NCBI RefSeq assembly: GCF_004769575.1 | Contig: NZ_RQGA01000003.1 | Location: 744,001-808,000, forward strand | DNA: 64,000 bases | Reading direction: 5' to 3' | Source of the DNA: Leptospira perdikensis | GTDB lineage: Bacteria > Spirochaetota > Leptospiria > Leptospirales > Leptospiraceae | Shown here: one piece after another, positions 63,324 to 64,000 of the stretch | How the letters are laid out: every line of letters begins with the position of its first letter | How positions within the stretch are numbered: the stretch's first letter is position 1 | The notes under the pieces: generated by a model | The model's input: only the letters and a program-made list of their open reading frames with translations | Told to the model about the DNA's origin: nothing | Database searches by the model: none | Made by a program: the position numbers and the translations under genes

Positions 63324-64000
63324 AAACAAATCCAGCTATAGTTGCGAGGACATAAATAAAAAGTAAAAATACACCAAACGGTCGTTTAATCTTATCTTTG
63401 GAAAAAACGATTCCTAAACGGAATAAGATTAGGACAATGAGCATTGACGGGAAGTAAAAGGTAAAAAAACTAACTGGTGCTTCCAATCCATTTCTTGTAA
63501 CTGCGGCTGCTGCGCCAGATACAAAAAGAACATTCAAAATATCGGCTCCAATGATGTTTCCCACTGCGAGTTCCGAGTGTCCTCTTCTGGATGCTTGGAT
63601 GGCGGTCACCAGTTCTGGAAGCGAAGTTCCAAAGGCAACAAGTGTGGCACCGATAATGGATTCAGGGATAGAGAGTCTAACGGCTGTTTCTTGAACTGAG
63701 GGAATTAAAACCTTCGAGGAAAGAATGACAAACGCAATTGCCGCAAATAATTTTAAGAATACGATCCAAAAAGGTGATTCATCATATTCCGTTGTTTCGT
63801 CAAGTCCGGCCTCTACCTCACCTGGTTTGGATCTAGACCAACGAATGCTTAAATAAATGTAAACTGCGAGTAGTAATAAAAATACAAATCCTGTGCCCTG
63901 ATCAATTCTTCCACCAGTGGAGAACGCTGATGTTAAGTTACTCCAAGGAAGTGCGGCAAAAACAAGTAAAAATCCGGATAAAACTTGGATCCAACCTTGA
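63313..64000 (-). CDS. Ca2+/Na+ (CaCA family) exchanger, 5' part outside window
   Basis: Reads from the window edge to the stop at 63313 (229 residues visible). Contains the second alpha-repeat SIIGATLVAFGTSLPELVTA and SELAVGNIIGADILNVLFVSG, typical of CaCA exchangers of the YrbG type. An acidic cytoplasmic loop (EVEAGLDETTEYDES) precedes it. Several membrane helices lie on each side. It would move Ca2+ or Na+ across the inner membrane. The N-terminal half and start lie beyond 64000. Confidence 0.9.
   Translation of the reverse strand, partial: QGWIQVLSGFLLVFAALPWSNLTSAFSTGGRIDQGTGFVFLLLLAVYIYLSIRWSRSKPGEVEAGLDETTEYDESPFWIVFLKLFAAIAFVILSSKVLIPSVQETAVRLSIPESIIGATLVAFGTSLPELVTAIQASRRGHSELAVGNIIGADILNVLFVSGAAAAVTRNGLEAPVSFFTFYFPSMLIVLILFRLGIVFSKDKIKRPFGVFLLFIYVLATIAGFVFKG

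Overview
The window looks like chromosome from a spirochaete of the genus Leptospira, most likely the saprophytic (L. biflexa-like) side of the genus. The evidence is moderate-to-low GC, many lipoproteins with relaxed spirochaetal lipoboxes, 7TMR-DISM sensors, LpxD and HmuO-type haem oxygenase, and short operons whose genes often overlap by ATGA. The species assignment is inference. No insertion sequence, CRISPR array, rRNA or intact prophage is visible. The only clear RNA genes are two tRNAs.

Layout. 1-6.3 kb: a truncated multi-GAF 7TM sensor, a spore-photoproduct-lyase-like radical SAM protein overlapping a nucleosidase, then divergent glutathione peroxidase and ChaN-like genes. 6.3-10.7 kb: a class A penicillin-binding protein with an added zinc ribbon and two exported proteins. 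10.7-11.3 kb: tRNA-Thr and tRNA-Tyr beside a 98-bp direct repeat that carries the 3' end of tRNA-Tyr. 11.3-17.4 kb: a lone N-terminal transketolase half, SirB1-like protein, polyprenyl synthase, 7TMR-DISM histidine kinase and a Thr-rich lipoprotein. 17.4-22.4 kb: a tightly coupled four-gene unit of ClC exchanger, RimK-associated aspartic-type protease, inactive transglutaminase/7TM protein and ATP-grasp ligase. 22.4-30 kb: DUF6580, MazG, LpxD (its ribosome-binding site lies in a hairpin), DoxX, RibD-type reductase, a Bfd-like Fe-S protein, a UMF1 transporter and small proteins. 30-34.8 kb: a WYL regulator, a DUF2779 protein readable as Cas4-like nuclease plus DEDD exonuclease, an esterase and lipoproteins. 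34.8-38.7 kb: haem oxygenase plus MFS transporter behind a Fur-box-like palindrome, and a PiT phosphate permease coupled to an OlsB-like N-acyltransferase. 38.8-48.7 kb: lipoproteins, a polytopic membrane protein, PolA, GT4 glycosyltransferase, RsbW-like kinase and GltX. 48.7-52.3 kb: a two-gene type IIA topoisomerase of phage T4/eukaryotic character. 52.4-58.4 kb: a serine-hydrolase lipoprotein and a DUF3015-DUF3015-DUF4105-hydrolase cluster. 58.4-64 kb: lipoprotein, DUF445, SDR, GNAT, TPR lipoprotein, DprA and a truncated Ca2+/Na+ exchanger.

The best candidates for under-described biology are the ClC/protease/transglutaminase-7TM/ATP-grasp operon, the viral-type topoisomerase pair, the SPL-like/nucleosidase pair without the canonical SPL cysteine, the WYL/DUF2779 pair, and the hairpin covering the lpxD ribosome-binding site.
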